Notes: generated by a model not told the origin, from the letters alone. DNA of 64,000 nucleotides from Dactylonectria macrodidyma (GCA_020744425.1 JAGMUV010000019.1:372001-436000), one strand, 5' to 3'; counted from the stretch's first letter, positions 10,819 through 20,976 are shown. Numbers and translations: made by a program.

Positions 10819-13050
10819 TCAGTCTTGAAAAGAATCAGGTGTTGAGCCCCGCCACCTTTCCATACTACCACCTTCCTCCTCGTTCTCCCCCTCTTCGACC
10901 AAGTCGACCGGAATTCCCTGGGTGATGCCGCTCTTAATCCAGCTCTTCATGCACTCTCCTCTCTCAATTGTACGACTTCCCAGCCGACATCGATCCCATG
11001 ATATTGTGCGTCGTGCGCCAGAAAAGACGCGCTCTGGCTCGGCCGACATAGCGGGTATTGAGAGGATATCGACGGCCATTTTGGATAGACGGGGGTATCG
11101 TTGTTGCTGCTCCTCTCTAAGCCACCAAGCAAGCGGGGAACAGTCGATGGCGACAGGAGTTTCCGCGGTGAAGGACTTGTATTCGTCGAGATCACTCATC
11201 GCTGGGCTAACGACATCGAGCTCTCGAGCAAGCAGGTCATACTCGTCGAGTGGCTGTAGGCTATCTCGTAGCTCAGGCGTTGTGGTGGTAATCGGTAACC
11301 CCTGGTAGTAATCCTCCCAATACTTCTTCACGCCATCGAGGACTGGTTTGTGCCACGATTTGGGCCAGTTCTTCTTAACATGGGCCATACGCCGCGACGG
11401 ATGAAGTATCATGGCTGCGCCATAGGCAGGGCTCTCATCTGTAAGCTGGTAATACTTGTCAAATATAGCCCATGAGGCTGCAATGCAACTTCGGAGGGAA
11501 TGATTGTCGGATTGCTTTTGGAAGGCTTGTGTGTAATGCTTGTGAAGAACGTCCATGGTGAAGAGCGTGCGGTCCAGAGTGGCATAGCGGCCCTCCGTGA
11601 GTTGAGTAATCTTCCAGAAGGGTTGAAGGAAAGCGCGTGTTTCCCGTAGGGCTCGCCACTCATTAGGGGTGAGATAATCGTCCTGCGTGTCCTCATAGTA
11701 CTTTCTCTGATACCACTCCACGTGCTCCTGGAGATCAAGGACAACGTCTAGAAGAAGGAACCATGAGTTCCAGCGCGTATCATTGTCAAGGCCCAACGAC
11801 CTTCCAGCGCGCTTCTTAAATAGATTCCACCGATAATCATTCTCGCGCATGTGCACTGAGATATTGTGGACTTTGCCAAGTGGCCCCAGTCGACGCCAAC
11901 CAAGCGCTTTTTGCGCCTTGACCCGTTCAGCAAAGTCACTGCCAAACGCAACTTCGTCGTCGCCCTCAATCTGTTCCAGAGCTGCTCGTGCGGCTTCTTT
12001 GGAGTCCATGAAGAGGAAGGCTTGAACAGCGAGGTTGATGACATGGCCATGGCATCGAATCCTCTGCTTCTTTGCCTCCCAGTTGATGCCTTTCCCTTGA
12101 AGATATTTGCCCAGCAAACGGCAGAGCTTGTCGTTTGAACCATGGTTATCACCGGTATAGAAGCCGATCTTATTCCAGATGTTATAGTCTTCGAGGACAT
12201 GCTGGAGAAGCTTCCACTGCTCAGCTCCGCCATGGCTACCCGGCCCATCGAGGCCCGGTAGCTCTGATAGAGCAAGCAGCGCTTGCAGTGTCTCCTTAGC
12301 GTCCGTGTCGACAAATTTGACGCAAATTCCAAGGAAGGCTTTGTGATTCGGAGCCGACCAAACATCTACAGAGAGATGGAGCTTCGACGACGAGGATTGC
12401 AGCTTTCTCCGCAGGACATCCTTGTGCACACAATAAGAATTGGAGACAAGCTTTTGAATGGAGCCGTGGGAGAGGCTAATTAGGTCCTCCGCAGTGTAGT
12501 TCACCGCGCAAATAAGCGCGTGTAATTCTGGCCAAGAGCTGCAGTTGTAGGAGAGATTGCGGACGGTAACGAGCTGTACCAGGGCCTCAAGTGCGGCCTT
12601 CCGATTGACTGCAGCTCTAAGAGTTTCCTCTTGCCTCGCCAATTGCTTCGTAGTATTCGCCTCACCAGCCTTGGCGAAAGCATCCTGAATAAGGTTGTCG
12701 CGTTGTTTCTTGATCGGATGGTCGTGGGCAACTAACTCAATTCCGTGGATTTTGAGCAAATGGCGTCGAAACGTGGTTGAGACAGTGGTGGAATAGGTCG
12801 GATCTCTGCAATGCATACAATAATAGAACTTCTCATTTTTCCGAGGGCAGCGCGCAGGCTCCGAGTTCTGTGGCTCACGGGCATGTGCCCAAGTATTTGC
12901 AGTTGACTTGCGTTTTCGAGTCTTGCGGCCGCTGATGTCGGATGGATCTTGCGGAGCAGAACTTGGAGATGAGCGAAGCCCAGTGGTGGACGAAGCCGAC
13001 CCCGCACGGTCAGTGGAATGATTTGAAGCGAGGGAGGACGGTTGGAACAT
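10819..13050 (-). CDS. hAT-family transposase
   Basis: Open reading frame of 743 codons from the ATG at 13050; the frame stays open upstream to another ATG at 13242, but that one lies in the subterminal repeats. A BED-type zinc finger is visible at about residues 75-102 (C78, C81, H97, H102). The middle region has DVWSAPNHKAFLG and GFYTGDNHGSNDKLC, which resemble the first two acidic positions of the RNase H-like catalytic core. The C-terminus has the hAT dimerisation block, with LAWWLREEQQ, YPRLSKMAVDIL and SAEPERVFS. The protein would bind the terminal repeats in the nucleus and catalyse cut-and-paste movement. No stop or frameshift interrupts it, so the copy may be autonomous. Confidence 0.92.
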   Translation of the reverse strand: MFQPSSLASNHSTDRAGSASSTTGLRSSPSSAPQDPSDISGRKTRKRKSTANTWAHAREPQNSEPARCPRKNEKFYYCMHCRDPTYSTTVSTTFRRHLLKIHGIELVAHDHPIKKQRDNLIQDAFAKAGEANTTKQLARQEETLRAAVNRKAALEALVQLVTVRNLSYNCSSWPELHALICAVNYTAEDLISLSHGSIQKLVSNSYCVHKDVLRRKLQSSSSKLHLSVDVWSAPNHKAFLGICVKFVDTDAKETLQALLALSELPGLDGPGSHGGAEQWKLLQHVLEDYNIWNKIGFYTGDNHGSNDKLCRLLGKYLQGKGINWEAKKQRIRCHGHVINLAVQAFLFMDSKEAARAALEQIEGDDEVAFGSDFAERVKAQKALGWRRLGPLGKVHNISVHMRENDYRWNLFKKRAGRSLGLDNDTRWNSWFLLLDVVLDLQEHVEWYQRKYYEDTQDDYLTPNEWRALRETRAFLQPFWKITQLTEGRYATLDRTLFTMDVLHKHYTQAFQKQSDNHSLRSCIAASWAIFDKYYQLTDESPAYGAAMILHPSRRMAHVKKNWPKSWHKPVLDGVKKYWEDYYQGLPITTTTPELRDSLQPLDEYDLLARELDVVSPAMSDLDEYKSFTAETPVAIDCSPLAWWLREEQQQRYPRLSKMAVDILSIPAMSAEPERVFSGARRTISWDRCRLGSRTIERGECMKSWIKSGITQGIPVDLVEEGENEEEGGSMERWRGSTPDSFQD

Positions 13051-13173
13051 TTCCGGGCCGATCGCATCACGACGCGCCTTTTCGTTGCTGATGTCGAAGC
13101 GGAAACCTGATGAAAGTGCCTGGTAATTACACAGCCCCTGAATTGGCTGCGGCTGGATTAATATTCTTCCGGC

Positions 13174-13263
13174 CTTATTCCATACGTATGGAATACGGAC
13201 GGCCCGTATGGAATATGGAGTATGGAGTATGGAATATTCCATACTCCATCACTTATTCCATAC
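13174..13263. repeat. Right subterminal repeat array of the hAT element
   Basis: Same CCATAC/GTATGG motif family as the left end, including GTATGGAATATGG and GGAGTATGGAGTATGG units and the second copy of the 18-bp palindrome. Confidence 0.75.
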
Positions 13264-13283
13264 GAGTATGGATAGAAAGCCTG

Positions 13284-13291
13284 CTTGGGGT
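13284..13291 (+). repeat. Right 8-bp target-site duplication of hAT element
   Basis: CTTGGGGT directly after the right terminal repeat, identical to 10513-10520. Confidence 0.9.
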
Positions 13292-15023
13292 TGGTGTCCA
13301 ATCACGGGGAGGTGGGTTGAGGCGCTATGCCGGTCTAGACACGTCCCGGCGGCCTAGGTCTTACATGTAGGCATTTGTAGCGTAGCGGGCAAGGCGACTG
13401 CCGAGCTGGCACATTAGGGCATAGCTATCCATCGCGCTGATTAAGATGATGCAACAATTATCGCCACTTGACATAGCAGTCAGCTCAAGGGTCACTAAAC
13501 CATCAGATGGTGCTGTAGACGGGCATAAGGGCATCCGAAATCCAAGGTTAATAATCTGCTCTTTCCACGTCATTATAGTGGCTGACGTTGCGTTCCAATG
13601 TCATCAAAATAAATGGGCGACGCGCATGCTACTTCATCGTCAGTACATGGTCCACATCAGTTCGTATTCTACTTGCTGCCTGATATGAGGAGCACTGCCT
13701 CTAGATGGATCAGACCCGATGATGAGACTGGTAAGCTGATATGACCCTGATTTCGGCAATATGAACTAAATCTCAGAAACGGTGGGCCAAAGGTCGGAAA
13801 AAGCAATTGAAGGGAGAATAACCGAGACAATAGGAAATAGAAGGTAAGGAAGGCCTAGAGAACTAGGCATAGATGGTTAGGTAAAAGCGATCGGAAGAGG
13901 TCCGTGTCAAAGAAGGAAAACAGCATGCTGCTCTACCACTTGATGGGCAAGACCGCCGTCTTATGTATTGTTCCTAGGTTAGGCCAGGATTTTTGTCGGC
14001 TAGAGCTCGGTGAGTCCTCCAGCCTGAAGCTACCTATCTAGGCAAGTCACGATATGGGACCGCCATCTCTAACACAACATACTGGGTCCTAGGAGTGCGA
14101 ATGATTCAGCCTTGCAGCCAATCAAGCTATTCGAGCCAAGGAGCTTGTGGCAGGTCTATTATTGGACTGGGAGATGACAGGCAGCAGCCACGTGCCTCTG
14201 GGTGCCACACGGAGCCTCAACTAGAGCTGGGCTTGGGGCTTGGCACTGGCATGGCATCGGCGGGAGCATACATACCACAGCTAGTCCCTCGAGATTCAGG
14301 GCTCAGAGATCAATTAGGCTCAGTGGTAACCTCTGCCAGTGAATCTACGGCTATTGACCGGCGACCTTCACATTTCTAAATGGCAGCTACAGCAACTGAG
14401 ATTCGCTCCAGCGGAATGATAGCATCTTCATTCGGCAAAAACAGGATTGATAAGAATAATGTATCGAGGGCTTATTAGCACATCGCCAAACTCGAAGAAG
14501 CAGGCAGGAGCAACGGCATTTCACCCGGTGACTCACGTCGGGCCATGATCCTACGCCCGAACCACGTCAACCTGCCTGCTATATTTCACCTCATTCTTGG
14601 ATAACAGCTGGTTCGTGGTGATTATCGCATGTCGGTGTAGATGAGATGTCTGGCCTAATAGCGTTGATTCTTCGTCGGGGGGTTTCCACTTCTAGCTCGC
14701 CGGCAATTGATTCCAAATGCACGCTGTTCTCATTGGTCGCCCTTCATTGACATCCGGTGCAGTTGCCAGATGCGGTTACCATGATCGCGTATGATGCCAT
14801 TCTTGCAGATGCATCGTACTGGACTTGATAAAATATTACAAATCGGGTAAATGCAGTGTTGCCGACAGCAGTTAGAATAGCCTCATCTGAAATACTAATA
14901 ATACAGATAAGTCCTGAGAACATACTCTCTAGATACTGACACATTGAAGTTGCAACTGAAACCACGCAGCCTTGGCACGAACCAACTCTTCAATCTCACA
15001 AGCCAACACTTCTTCTATCAAGC
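13292..15023. other. Gene-poor accessory DNA
   Basis: About 1.7 kb with only short ORFs lacking domains. I find no terminal repeats or RNA gene. The last part is the promoter of the S66 homologue, with a pyrimidine-rich leader just before its ATG. Confidence 0.4.
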
Positions 15024-16103
15024 ATGCCATCTCCAATAATTCCAAAGGCCCTGGAGGCTGGCGCAACTATCGCATTCATCTCTCCCTCAGCACGACTTAA
15101 TGATGAACTCCCAGACGTCATGAAGCGGGCGACGGCTGTGCTTTCAGAGCGAGGCTACCAAGTTCGGGCATTCTTCAACAAGGACGAAGGCATCCAGTCA
15201 GGGATAAGCAACCGTCTATCAGAGATTCGCGCCGCCTTCTCAGATCCCACCATCTCTGCTATTATCTGCACAATCGGCGGCCCATGCTTCAACGAGTTGC
15301 TGCCAGCCCTCATTGCTGATACCGAGCTGCACGGCATTATTCGTGCCAATCCCAAGATCGTTGTGGGCTACTCTGACATCAGCGGCCTGCATTGGTTCTT
15401 GTATGCAATGACTGGCTTGCGCACGTTCTATGGACCTGGTGCGATTCCTGAACTCGGCGAGGTCAAGTCGACTGATTACGAAAATTCTCCGCTTGCCTTT
15501 TGCATCAAGCATCTCTTCCGTGCGATTGCGACTCGTGAACCTCTCGCAGATATCCCACGCTCGCTGACCTACGCACCGAAGGAGGCTCCCTTCTTCCTCG
15601 ATCCACCTTCGACGGTGCTACCTGATCTAGCCCCTTCTCACCCGTGGACTTGGATCCGCCGTGGCAAGGCGCAGGGCCGGCTCTTCGGCGGCTGTCTGAC
15701 TGTCGTGGCCCGTCTACTTGGCGTGCAGGCCATTGTTCCGCAGTGGAAAGATCGCATTGTGTTTGTTGAAACAGCCATGGGGGATACCGAAGCTAAGGGA
15801 GTGCCGCTTGGCCGAGTGCGTGCCGCATTTGCAGACTTGATAGCCGCGGGCGTATTCGAGGAGGCAGCGGGACTCGTCGTTGGCCGGGCGTTTGGCTATG
15901 ACTCCGAAGAAGCCTGGCAGAGCTATGCTGGTGTCATCAGAGAGTTACTGTGCGAAGGGAGATTGGCTGAGAAGAAGTTTCCAATTCTGTTCAACGTGGA
16001 TATCGGGCATACAGTACCCATGGTCACACTTCCGTACGATGCCTTGGCTGTGTTGGACTCGGAGAATGATAAGTTTGCAATTATAGAGTCTGGGGTTGCG
16101 TAA
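15024..16103 (+). CDS. S66/LD-carboxypeptidase (MccF-like) homologue lacking the nucleophile
   Basis: Single exon, 359 residues. The family cleaves L,D- or aminoacyl-nucleotide amide bonds (bacterial LdcA, microcin C7 immunity protein MccF) with a Ser-Glu-His triad. Family landmarks are TIGG (83-86), VVGYSDISGL (113-122), FYGPGAIPELGE (135-146), FVETAMGDTE (247-256) and NVDIGHTVPM (324-333). They place Glu249 and His329 correctly. The nucleophile elbow normally reads G-G-x-x-Ser-Asn; here it is G-G-P-C-F89-N, the codon being TTC at 15288-15290, one base from serine TCC. Catalysis by the normal mechanism is therefore doubtful. Fungal copies of this bacterial-type family are common; horizontal origin is an inference. 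No signal peptide. Confidence 0.85.
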   Translation: MPSPIIPKALEAGATIAFISPSARLNDELPDVMKRATAVLSERGYQVRAFFNKDEGIQSGISNRLSEIRAAFSDPTISAIICTIGGPCFNELLPALIADTELHGIIRANPKIVVGYSDISGLHWFLYAMTGLRTFYGPGAIPELGEVKSTDYENSPLAFCIKHLFRAIATREPLADIPRSLTYAPKEAPFFLDPPSTVLPDLAPSHPWTWIRRGKAQGRLFGGCLTVVARLLGVQAIVPQWKDRIVFVETAMGDTEAKGVPLGRVRAAFADLIAAGVFEEAAGLVVGRAFGYDSEEAWQSYAGVIRELLCEGRLAEKKFPILFNVDIGHTVPMVTLPYDALAVLDSENDKFAIIESGVA

Positions 16104-16493
16104 ACGGAAGACAGTCCTCGGCTTGATGCAAAGCTTAGCATACAATCACAAACCAGTTACAGTAGATTGAGAATCATTCAATAATTGACATTCTTGGCAT
16201 TCTTAAACATGATAAAAGAGACCCATGAAACGTGTTCATTCAGGGTTTATGCTAGACTTAAACGAGTGAAATGCATCCTTAGAATTTTCAACGAGAGACT
16301 AGGATGCGTGCTATCCAGATACTTCAGGGGTCCTGGACCTCCTATAAAATGTGACGCAACAGTCTGAAAGAAAATATTGACTACAGAGTCGTTTTGATAC
16401 TGTCGTGTTAGAAACCTGATGTGAAGTTGAGCTCTTGGCATGAGCATGTCCCTGCTTTTACATCTGTTCCTACACAGCAACCATATTCCTAAC
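16104..16493. other. Convergent 3' region
   Basis: Lies between the stop codons of two convergent genes; AT-rich, no coding feature. Confidence 0.4.
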
Positions 16494-17756
16494 TTAAGCA
16501 GGCGTCAAGGAACCACCACCAGTCAAGGAAATTGTCTCTCCGCTGGAGGAAGACAGGCTACCGTAGTAGATGGTGTAGCCATTGCTGTTGATGTTGGAGT
16601 AGGTGGTATCGTCATCCTCGAGGACGGTCACGTAAGAGTCGCCGGTGACCTCCCAAGTAGAGCTCGAGTCAAGAGAAATAGTCAGGCTAGAAGCTGAGTC
16701 GTCGGCGTTGACAGTACCAGTGAAGGTGCTGCTATCTGTCAGATCCAGTTCCAGGGTGCTGATGTCGTCAACGTAGACATCGCCGCTGACGGCGACTTCA
16801 GAGAGGACAATGAAGGCGTCACCGCCGTTGCTACCAGACGTTCCCCAATCGTCAGTCGAGATGTTTGCAAGGATTCCAGAGTCAATAGAGATGGTCACAT
16901 CGGTGAGGTACACATAGGCAGCAATGTTGCTCGCGAAGATCAATCCGTAGGTTCCTCCAGTCTCGGCGACGGAGCCACCGGTGACGTACGCATACGCGGT
17001 GTTGCCGGTGCTAGACGAAACGGTGCTCATGAACTGGAAGACTGCGTGCTCATTCGGGGCGGCAGAAATCTCCGGGTCATTGAGCGTCCACGAGTTAGAG
17101 CCGTCGATGACGCAAGCCGGAGACTTGGCTGTGCTTCCAGTGAGGTTGTTCACGGTGACGTTTCCAGTCGAGTAGACAAGGGCAGACTTGGAGCCATAAG
17201 TGTAAATTTCGGCATTGTTGACGAGAATTGTGCCGCCGCCAGTATCAGTGGCAATGGCGCTGCTCGAGGTGCCATATGTGCTGCCTGTGAGGTCTTCGGC
17301 GTAGATGTAGCCGCCGGCAGTATAGATGCCGTGGCCAAACTCGCCCGCGCAGTAAAAGTCCAGGTTGTACAAATACGCGTAGGTGCCATCTTCGTACGTG
17401 TGGAGCGCGTTTGAGCCCTCGTCGTCGGTTTCGATATAACAATCAGTCAAGTAGACGACACCTCCCTTCTGAATCGCAATGGCGGCATTCAATGCCGACT
17501 GGGAGGAGTCCTCCGTGCTGGATGTGTCGCCAGACTTGATAAAGGTCACGCTGGAGGCGTAGGCGACGCCAGACTCTTCCGCGAGCAGGACGCTCTCGTC
17601 TGTTGCGGTGGCGACGAGCGTGGTCGAAGTGATTGTGGTGGTTGTTCCAGAGACAGTCACGGCAGCGGATGAAACGTAAGTTGCGCTGACTGGGCGCAGG
17701 ACGCAGCATACAGCAGCCACGAAGAGAAGATTGAGGAAAGATTGAACGTTCGCCAT
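16494..17756 (-). CDS. Secreted Ser/Thr/Gly-rich beta-helix-like protein
   Basis: Single exon of 420 residues from the ATG at 17756; an in-frame ATG 23 codons upstream would bury the signal sequence. A typical signal peptide is present (hydrophobic SFLNLLFVAAVCCVL, then RPVSA before the likely cleavage). The mature part is acidic and very rich in S, T, G, D, Y and V. It shows loosely repeated short strands such as GGVVYLTDCYIETD, GGYIYAEDLTGSTYG, GGTILVNNAEIYTYG and TGNVTVNNLTGS. The spacing of these GG/xVxxxxxxI units suggests a right-handed parallel beta-helix, as in pectate-lyase-fold proteins and bacterial adhesins. No lyase active-site motif is evident and cysteines are few. Function unknown; extracellular or cell-wall role inferred. 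Confidence 0.7.
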   Translation of the reverse strand: MANVQSFLNLLFVAAVCCVLRPVSATYVSSAAVTVSGTTTTITSTTLVATATDESVLLAEESGVAYASSVTFIKSGDTSSTEDSSQSALNAAIAIQKGGVVYLTDCYIETDDEGSNALHTYEDGTYAYLYNLDFYCAGEFGHGIYTAGGYIYAEDLTGSTYGTSSSAIATDTGGGTILVNNAEIYTYGSKSALVYSTGNVTVNNLTGSTAKSPACVIDGSNSWTLNDPEISAAPNEHAVFQFMSTVSSSTGNTAYAYVTGGSVAETGGTYGLIFASNIAAYVYLTDVTISIDSGILANISTDDWGTSGSNGGDAFIVLSEVAVSGDVYVDDISTLELDLTDSSTFTGTVNADDSASSLTISLDSSSTWEVTGDSYVTVLEDDDTTYSNINSNGYTIYYGSLSSSSGETISLTGGGSLTPA

Positions 17757-19235
17757 GATTGCTGGACAAGTCTTGAAAAGAGATGAGGATCTAGGGAAGC
17801 TGTTGAACAAATGTAATTCTGCCATCGAGGAGCCAAAGGGTTCTTATACTCAACATCTATAACTCAAATAGGCTATTCTGGCCCTATTAATTTGTCTTTG
17901 AACCTCCATGAAGGTGGGCCCGAGATCCAACTTCGTGAACATAGTCCCATCTCGACTCAGTGATTGAAGGACAAAGAGTCAGACTAGACGCTGGGCCATT
18001 TGCTTCGGGATGTGGACCTAGAATCTTGCAACGATCCCATATCACATTCAAATGAGGAGAAATCTAGGGGTTGCGATGGCATCAGCTGCAATTTGGTTCT
18101 TTTCGGGATGTGGAGCCGATATCTCGTCCAGGCGATAGATACCTGTGGGCTTGGACGAATAGGGGACCATTCGCGGCCCCAGAACAGACGACCGGAGTTG
18201 AAGACCTACAAAGACTTAGGAGAATCATCTCACGACTGGTTTTGGTGTGTGGGGTGTTCTACCGTATCGCTTTCCATGTCTCGTTGCAAGATCGGAACCA
18301 GATCTGTGATGAAACATATCCTCGGGCTCAAGCCTTTGAGAGAGCCAATTTCGCTACCCATGAGTCGAATCGGCGTAGAAAGCTCAATCTCACGACGATA
18401 CCAATACATAGCTTACTTTCCCTTTGGTGCAACGTATGTCTAAGGGCTATCGTGGACATGCTATATCACGATGCTAAATTTCTGCATCATAGACACAGAC
18501 GATGTGATGACCTTGCATGTTAGTGACATTGCATTCGGGGCCACATTCCATGAATACTCACTAGATGCTGAACAAACACCTTTGCATTCGCGTCCACGTT
18601 CCGAGCAGACTTGCATCGCGAGGTTACGTGGGGTATCAAATTACGTGATCGATGAACAGAACTACTATTTTCTTTTTGCCAGAAATTCCTCCAAAGTAAC
18701 GTGACGTACTGGACAGCGATGATTAGCCTATACTAACCCAAATATTAAATTATTCGGCCCCTCACGTTCTATGCTGCTTTATTGGGTTACATTGGTTAAC
18801 GGTAGAGGGTGGCCTGAAACCTGGGGTTTGCGGGGTAGAATCGAGAATGAACACGCGTCCCCTGGACCGGTCGATACGTACGGCCACTCTGATCGACAGA
18901 CGCCGAATTTTTTATACTATTGCCCTATACTATGCTCGTTGCTACTCCCCACATCCCGTCGTGACTTGTTCCCTGTGTTCGGATAATGGGACATATGAGA
19001 GCGTGACGAGGCTAGTTGAGAAAGACGGCGCCGTAGCCTACAGTCAGCCGTGTGCGGACATTCCATCATGACATTTTTCCATGAGATTGTCACATTATGA
19101 ATCCTATTCATTTAACCCATTTAATACATTTCTCCTATCGCTGTTATAGCCGCTGAATACAACCCTTGCCTACTTTTTCCCACACGCCATTCGAAGTCCC
19201 TCAACTTCTAGATCATGCACAATATTAAAGAAAAA
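17757..19235. other. Gene-poor AT-rich region
   Basis: About 1.5 kb without a supportable gene. Overlapping ORFs of 147 and 150 codons near 18000-18523 show no domain, no codon-use signal I can see and no plausible splice partners. The left end is the promoter of the secreted protein. Confidence 0.4.
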
Positions 19236-20520
19236 TTAAGATCGAAAAACACCTATAGCTGTTAGTAATAATGAAACCACAAGAAGTAAGGAAGACGTAC
19301 GCCGTCTTTGTGGCAACTTGCCAGTATTTGTTTCCCAGCTGGCAGGCGTATATGTTTCATTGTGTATGGGATCAGTCCCAATGGGTTGATTGATCCAATC
19401 AGTGGGTATCTGTGTTATGAAGTCGTACCAGTAGTGGCCCATCTCCCGATAACCCTCGTCCGACGGGTGTACACAGCCATCAAGGTTGCTCAGGGGATAC
19501 GTGCTCATGTCGACGGCGAGGACGTGGTTGCCGTTGGCACGCCGCTCCCGGACCATGATGGGGATTAATTTTTGATAGACGGGAAACGATGCTGCCGTCG
19601 TTGGGGTGCATCTGGGGATGAGCACAGCGACGAGGACGACGGCGTCAGGGCATGCCTCTACAATCGTGTCGACAAGATGACCCAGTCGCCTGACTGTGCC
19701 CTGGGCCGAATGGTCCCCGTGCGTTCCGTAACTCATGTCGTTTGTTCCAGCATGAACAAGGACGATGTTGGGGCGGTGCGCAAGAGAAGGGATGATGTGT
19801 TCGGTGATCTTCGAAATCCTCTTGCCCGGCCATGCTGCCTGTTGAGAAGTAAGTTGGCTGTTAGCGAAGCTCCCGTTGGGGCGATGCGCAAGGGCAAGAC
19901 ATGTCTCACATAGTAGCCGCCAGCCATGGTGCCAGCACGATCTAACCCAGCGTAAACGACTTCATCCTCTATATTCACGTTAGCCTCGTACATCTATCTT
20001 CATAACTGAATCCCTTCATACTGGACAAGTCCTCTCGCAGCTGAAGCCGATAGCCGTTGCCACTATGGCCGGTCTTATCCAGGAAGCCGGCCGTGATGGA
20101 GTCGCCGACGCAGAGAATCCGCAGTTTCGTGCCCGGCTTGACGGCTTTGCCCGGAGCCACGCCGATTCGGCTCAGCACCGGAGCGATCCTCGCCAGCTCC
20201 GGAACGGCGCTCGTCACCACCGGAGCGGCACTCGTCACCGCCGGAGTAGCGCTCGTCACCACTGGGGTAGCGCTCGTCACCACCGGAGTACCGCTCGTCA
20301 CCACCGGAGTACCGCTCGTCGTGAAGTTCTATGTTTGCGGACGAGGCTGCGTCAGCAAGGGTACATGGAGTCGACTTAGTCGATAAGTTTACTAGGAGTT
20401 TCGTACATTGAATTCACTGTCCAAGTGCGGGTGGTACGTCACAATGGCAATGGTGAAGTAGACGTAGGCGCCTAGGATGACGCTACCCACGATCAGGACG
20501 TGGCCGACAGTGAGCTGCAT
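19236..20520 (-). CDS. Membrane-anchored SGNH/GDSL hydrolase (CE3-like)
   Basis: Four exons: 20520-20407, 20328-20022, 19968-19910, 19838-19236; introns of 78, 53 and 71 bp; 360 residues. Exon 1 encodes a signal anchor (HVLIVGSVILGAYVYFTIAIV). Exon 2 starts with a Thr/Ser/Pro linker of seven-residue repeats, then LRILCVGDSITAGF with the block I Ser at about 115. The joins give LREDLSKDEVVYAG and GGYYAAWPGKRIS, as in fungal family members. HAGTND (about 189-194) is block III and D280-x3-H284 (DGCVHP) is block V. The family deacetylates or deacylates carbohydrates and lipids. The C-terminus ends in RRR followed by a hydrophobic tail, so a second membrane anchor or GPI-type signal is possible. 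Exon 1 is the least certain part. Confidence 0.8.
20188..20322 (-). repeat. 21-bp minisatellite inside the SGNH hydrolase gene
   Basis: About six tandem 21-bp units encode the heptads TSGTPVV, TSGTPVV, TSATPVV, TSATPAV, TSAAPVV and a decayed TSAVPEL. The units at the 5' end of the gene are most alike and diverge towards the catalytic domain. Copy number change would shift only whole heptads, so the frame is kept. Confidence 0.8.
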
Positions 20521-20758
20521 CACGGCGACACGTTTGGTGCTTGTGACTTGTGAAGGAGGCAACGCGTATCAGGAGAGGGTGTTGGCATTGGAGATAGCAA
20601 AACATCGTTTGCTTGACTAAGTTACACTTCGCTGGCTCAGCCATGTAATTAACAGAACGCAAATTGATGTCCCACCCGTCATGACACGATTGGTTTGCGG
20701 GTGCAGAGGCGTACGAAGGCTGTTGGCACTTGGCAGACGTTTTGTAAGTCTGGACCGT
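20521..20758. other. Promoter side of the SGNH hydrolase, up to the MITE
   Basis: No coding feature; carries the 5' flank of the SGNH gene. Confidence 0.3.
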
Positions 20759-20760
20759 TA

Positions 20761-20976
20761 GTTTGCCCCACGAGGCTTTCGGTAACAGCAGAGGCGTTGA
20801 GAAGTCTCTACCGCACTTAGCAAAAGCCGGGTTGCCGGGAAAGCTGAAATCATAGAATCCCCTCCAGATTTCAGAGAGGACCAGGGGTAGGCGATCCCAG
20901 TGGTGTGCACACTCAGGGGTGCAGCTGAGCTACTTGTTGAAGCCCCTGCAGATATCGAAAGCCTCGTGGGGCAAAC
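20761..20976. mobile_element. MITE-like element with TA target duplication (216 bp)
   Basis: Perfect 21-bp terminal inverted repeats starting GTTTGCCCCACGAGGCTTTC (20761-20781; complement at 20956-20976), with imperfect similarity continuing about 15 bp further inside. TA dinucleotides flank both ends (20759-20760 and 20977-20978), as in Tc1/mariner/pogo insertions. The 216-bp body encodes nothing, which fits a non-autonomous element. I do not recognise the terminal sequence as a named family. Confidence 0.75.

Larger units (their letters stand above)
10521..13283 (-). mobile_element. Complete hAT-superfamily DNA transposon (2763 bp)
   Basis: The element is bounded by 20-bp perfect terminal inverted repeats CAGGCTTTCTATCCATACTC (10521-10540 and the complement at 13264-13283) and by identical 8-bp target duplications. 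Both ends carry arrays of the short motif CCATAC/GTATGG. Each end also has a copy of the 18-bp perfect palindrome ATTCCATACGTATGGAAT (10601-10618 and 13177-13194). The interior is occupied almost entirely by one uninterrupted transposase gene on the minus strand. The uncorrupted reading frame and exact duplications indicate a recent insertion with no sign of RIP-type decay. Confidence 0.93.

Noticed and set aside
14095..14379. 94-codon ORF in accessory DNA
   Set aside because: No domain, surrounded by stops in all frames, composition not gene-like.
18000..18523. Overlapping 147- and 150-codon ORFs
   Set aside because: Neither frame shows recognisable protein features; two long frames overlapping suggests chance openness.
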